Source of the DNA: an uncultured Prevotella sp.
GTDB taxonomy: Bacteria; Bacteroidota; Bacteroidia; Bacteroidales; Bacteroidaceae
Reading direction: 5' to 3'
DNA length: 5,715 nt
NCBI GenBank assembly: GCA_938023885.1
Contig: CALJCU010000213.1
Location: 1 to 5,715, forward strand
Part shown: positions 5,381-5,715 of the stretch, piece by piece
Numbering within the stretch: the first letter of the stretch is position 1
How the letters are laid out: each line of letters opens with the position of its first letter
The notes under the pieces: model-generated
The model's input: only the letters and a program-made list of their open reading frames with translations
What the model was told of the DNA's origin: nothing
The model's database searches: none
Made by a program: the position numbers and the translations under genes

Positions 5381-5431
5381 AAGGATCCCCATATATATTC
5401 AAAATATCAATATGCCTTCGTCTGTATCTTT

Positions 5432-5456
5432 ATGGATTTACGCTACGCAGTCTGTT
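5432..5456 (+). repeat. Dispersed direct repeat, copy 2 (5-nt longer)
   Basis: ATGGATTTACG, then CTACG, then CAGTCTGTT: identical to the copy at 1726-1745 apart from a 5-nt insertion that looks like a small tandem duplication (TACGC twice). It lies in the gap upstream of the WYL gene. The two copies bracket the WYL, KAP, LexA-like and zinc-ribbon genes. Confidence 0.6.
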
Positions 5457-5477
5457 AGCATTACGCTCAGTAATGCT
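5457..5477. promoter_or_regulatory. Inverted repeat, possible WYL operator
   Basis: AGCATTAC (5457-5464) and GTAATGCT (5470-5477) are exact complements around GCTCA. There is no T-run on either strand, so an operator is more likely than a terminator. It lies about 77 nt upstream of the WYL start, where an autoregulatory site would be expected; the binding protein is inferred. Confidence 0.4.
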
Positions 5478-5502
5478 TCTTCTATCTAATTGAAAATGTT
5501 GC

Positions 5503-5715
5503 TTATAAAGGAACTTGTTCGTTATCCAAAACATATGAATTAACAATACGGCTCCCGGAATACATGAGATACTGTACACCGCTTGCGACAGCCATTTCTT
5601 CTGCGGCAACTTGTTTCGCTTTAACTACAGTATCATCAATTTTATTGTCTCCCTTTACTTCAATGATTTGATAGGAACCATCCTTCATCCTTGCAAGGAA
5701 GTCCGGGTAATACTG
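5503..5715 (-). CDS. Res-like restriction nuclease/helicase, C-terminal fragment (cut by window edge)
   Basis: Only the last 70 codons lie in the window; the gene continues past the right edge. The visible part reads QYYPDFLARMKDG, then IIEVKG, a PD-(D/E)xK nuclease core with D5, E19 and K21 (numbered within the fragment). A Lys/Ala/Glu-rich helix follows (KAKQVAAEEMAVASGV). This arrangement is typical of the C-terminal nuclease of type III restriction Res subunits and related DEAD/DEAH-helicase restriction proteins, where an ATPase/helicase precedes it. The ATG at 5686-5688 lies after the PD motif and is internal, not the start. The stop is TAA at 5503-5505. Nuclease assignment is fairly secure; type III is inferred, since the motor domain and any Mod subunit are outside the window. 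Confidence 0.72.
   Translation of the reverse strand, partial: QYYPDFLARMKDGSYQIIEVKGDNKIDDTVVKAKQVAAEEMAVASGVQYLMYSGSRIVNSYVLDNEQVPL

Larger units (their letters stand above)
5381..5502 (-). promoter_or_regulatory. Upstream region of the WYL-KAP operon
   Basis: This gap between the nuclease gene and the WYL gene must hold the WYL-KAP promoter unless transcription runs through from upstream. It contains an 8-bp-arm inverted repeat (5457-5477), the dispersed repeat at 5432-5456, and an AT-rich stretch (5391-5413) next to the start. No clean -35/-10 pair with correct spacing could be picked by eye, and no strong terminator for the upstream gene is seen. Confidence 0.4.

Noticed and set aside
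1..5715. CRISPR array, tRNA, rRNA, insertion sequence or integrase
   Set aside because: No regularly spaced repeats, no tRNA-like cloverleaf, no transposase or recombinase motifs seen on either strand.

Overview
The window looks like an accessory 'defence island' from a low-to-mid GC Gram-positive anaerobe, most likely a gut Clostridia (Oscillospiraceae/Ruminococcaceae type). The basis is strong GGAGG-type ribosome binding sites, several TTG starts, Bacillota-style terminators, and the flavour of the proteins: Abi_2, an XRE regulator, a LexA-like S24 repressor, WYL and KAP. The genus is inference. No rRNA, tRNA, CRISPR array, transposase or integrase is visible.

Layout, left to right. (1) Positions 2-826, + strand: the 3' part of an Abi_2-family abortive-infection protein with an R-N-x3-H HEPN-type motif, cut by the left edge. 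(2) 827-1091: three consecutive hairpins, the last a perfect 42-bp palindrome that can stop transcription from both sides. (3) 1092-1382, - strand: a small XRE/SinR-like regulator with a TTG start and a structured leader. (4) 1610-2865, - strand: a LexA-like S24 auto-cleaving repressor, then two tiny paralogous zinc-ribbon proteins and possibly a 29-codon ORF joined by an ATGA overlap, closed by a strong terminator. A good sigma-A promoter and a perfect 21-bp palindromic operator sit just upstream of the repressor. (5) 3001-5380, - strand: a WYL-domain regulator 4 nt ahead of a KAP-family P-loop NTPase. (6) 5503-5715, - strand: the C-terminal end of a Res-like restriction nuclease/helicase, cut by the right edge.

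How it may work together: two or three defence-type effectors (HEPN Abi protein, KAP NTPase, restriction nuclease) are interleaved with three different regulators (XRE, LexA-like, WYL). The WYL-KAP pair is the best candidate for an uncharacterised anti-phage module. WYL proteins of the BrxR/CapW type are known to control defence loci, and KAP includes the phage-exclusion protein PifA. The LexA-like/zinc-ribbon operon is the second candidate: a DNA-damage- or ligand-triggered repressor that controls itself and two Cys4 mini-proteins. A shared sequence block in direct orientation near 1726 and 5432 brackets both modules and could mark cassette boundaries. No function here is proven from sequence alone.
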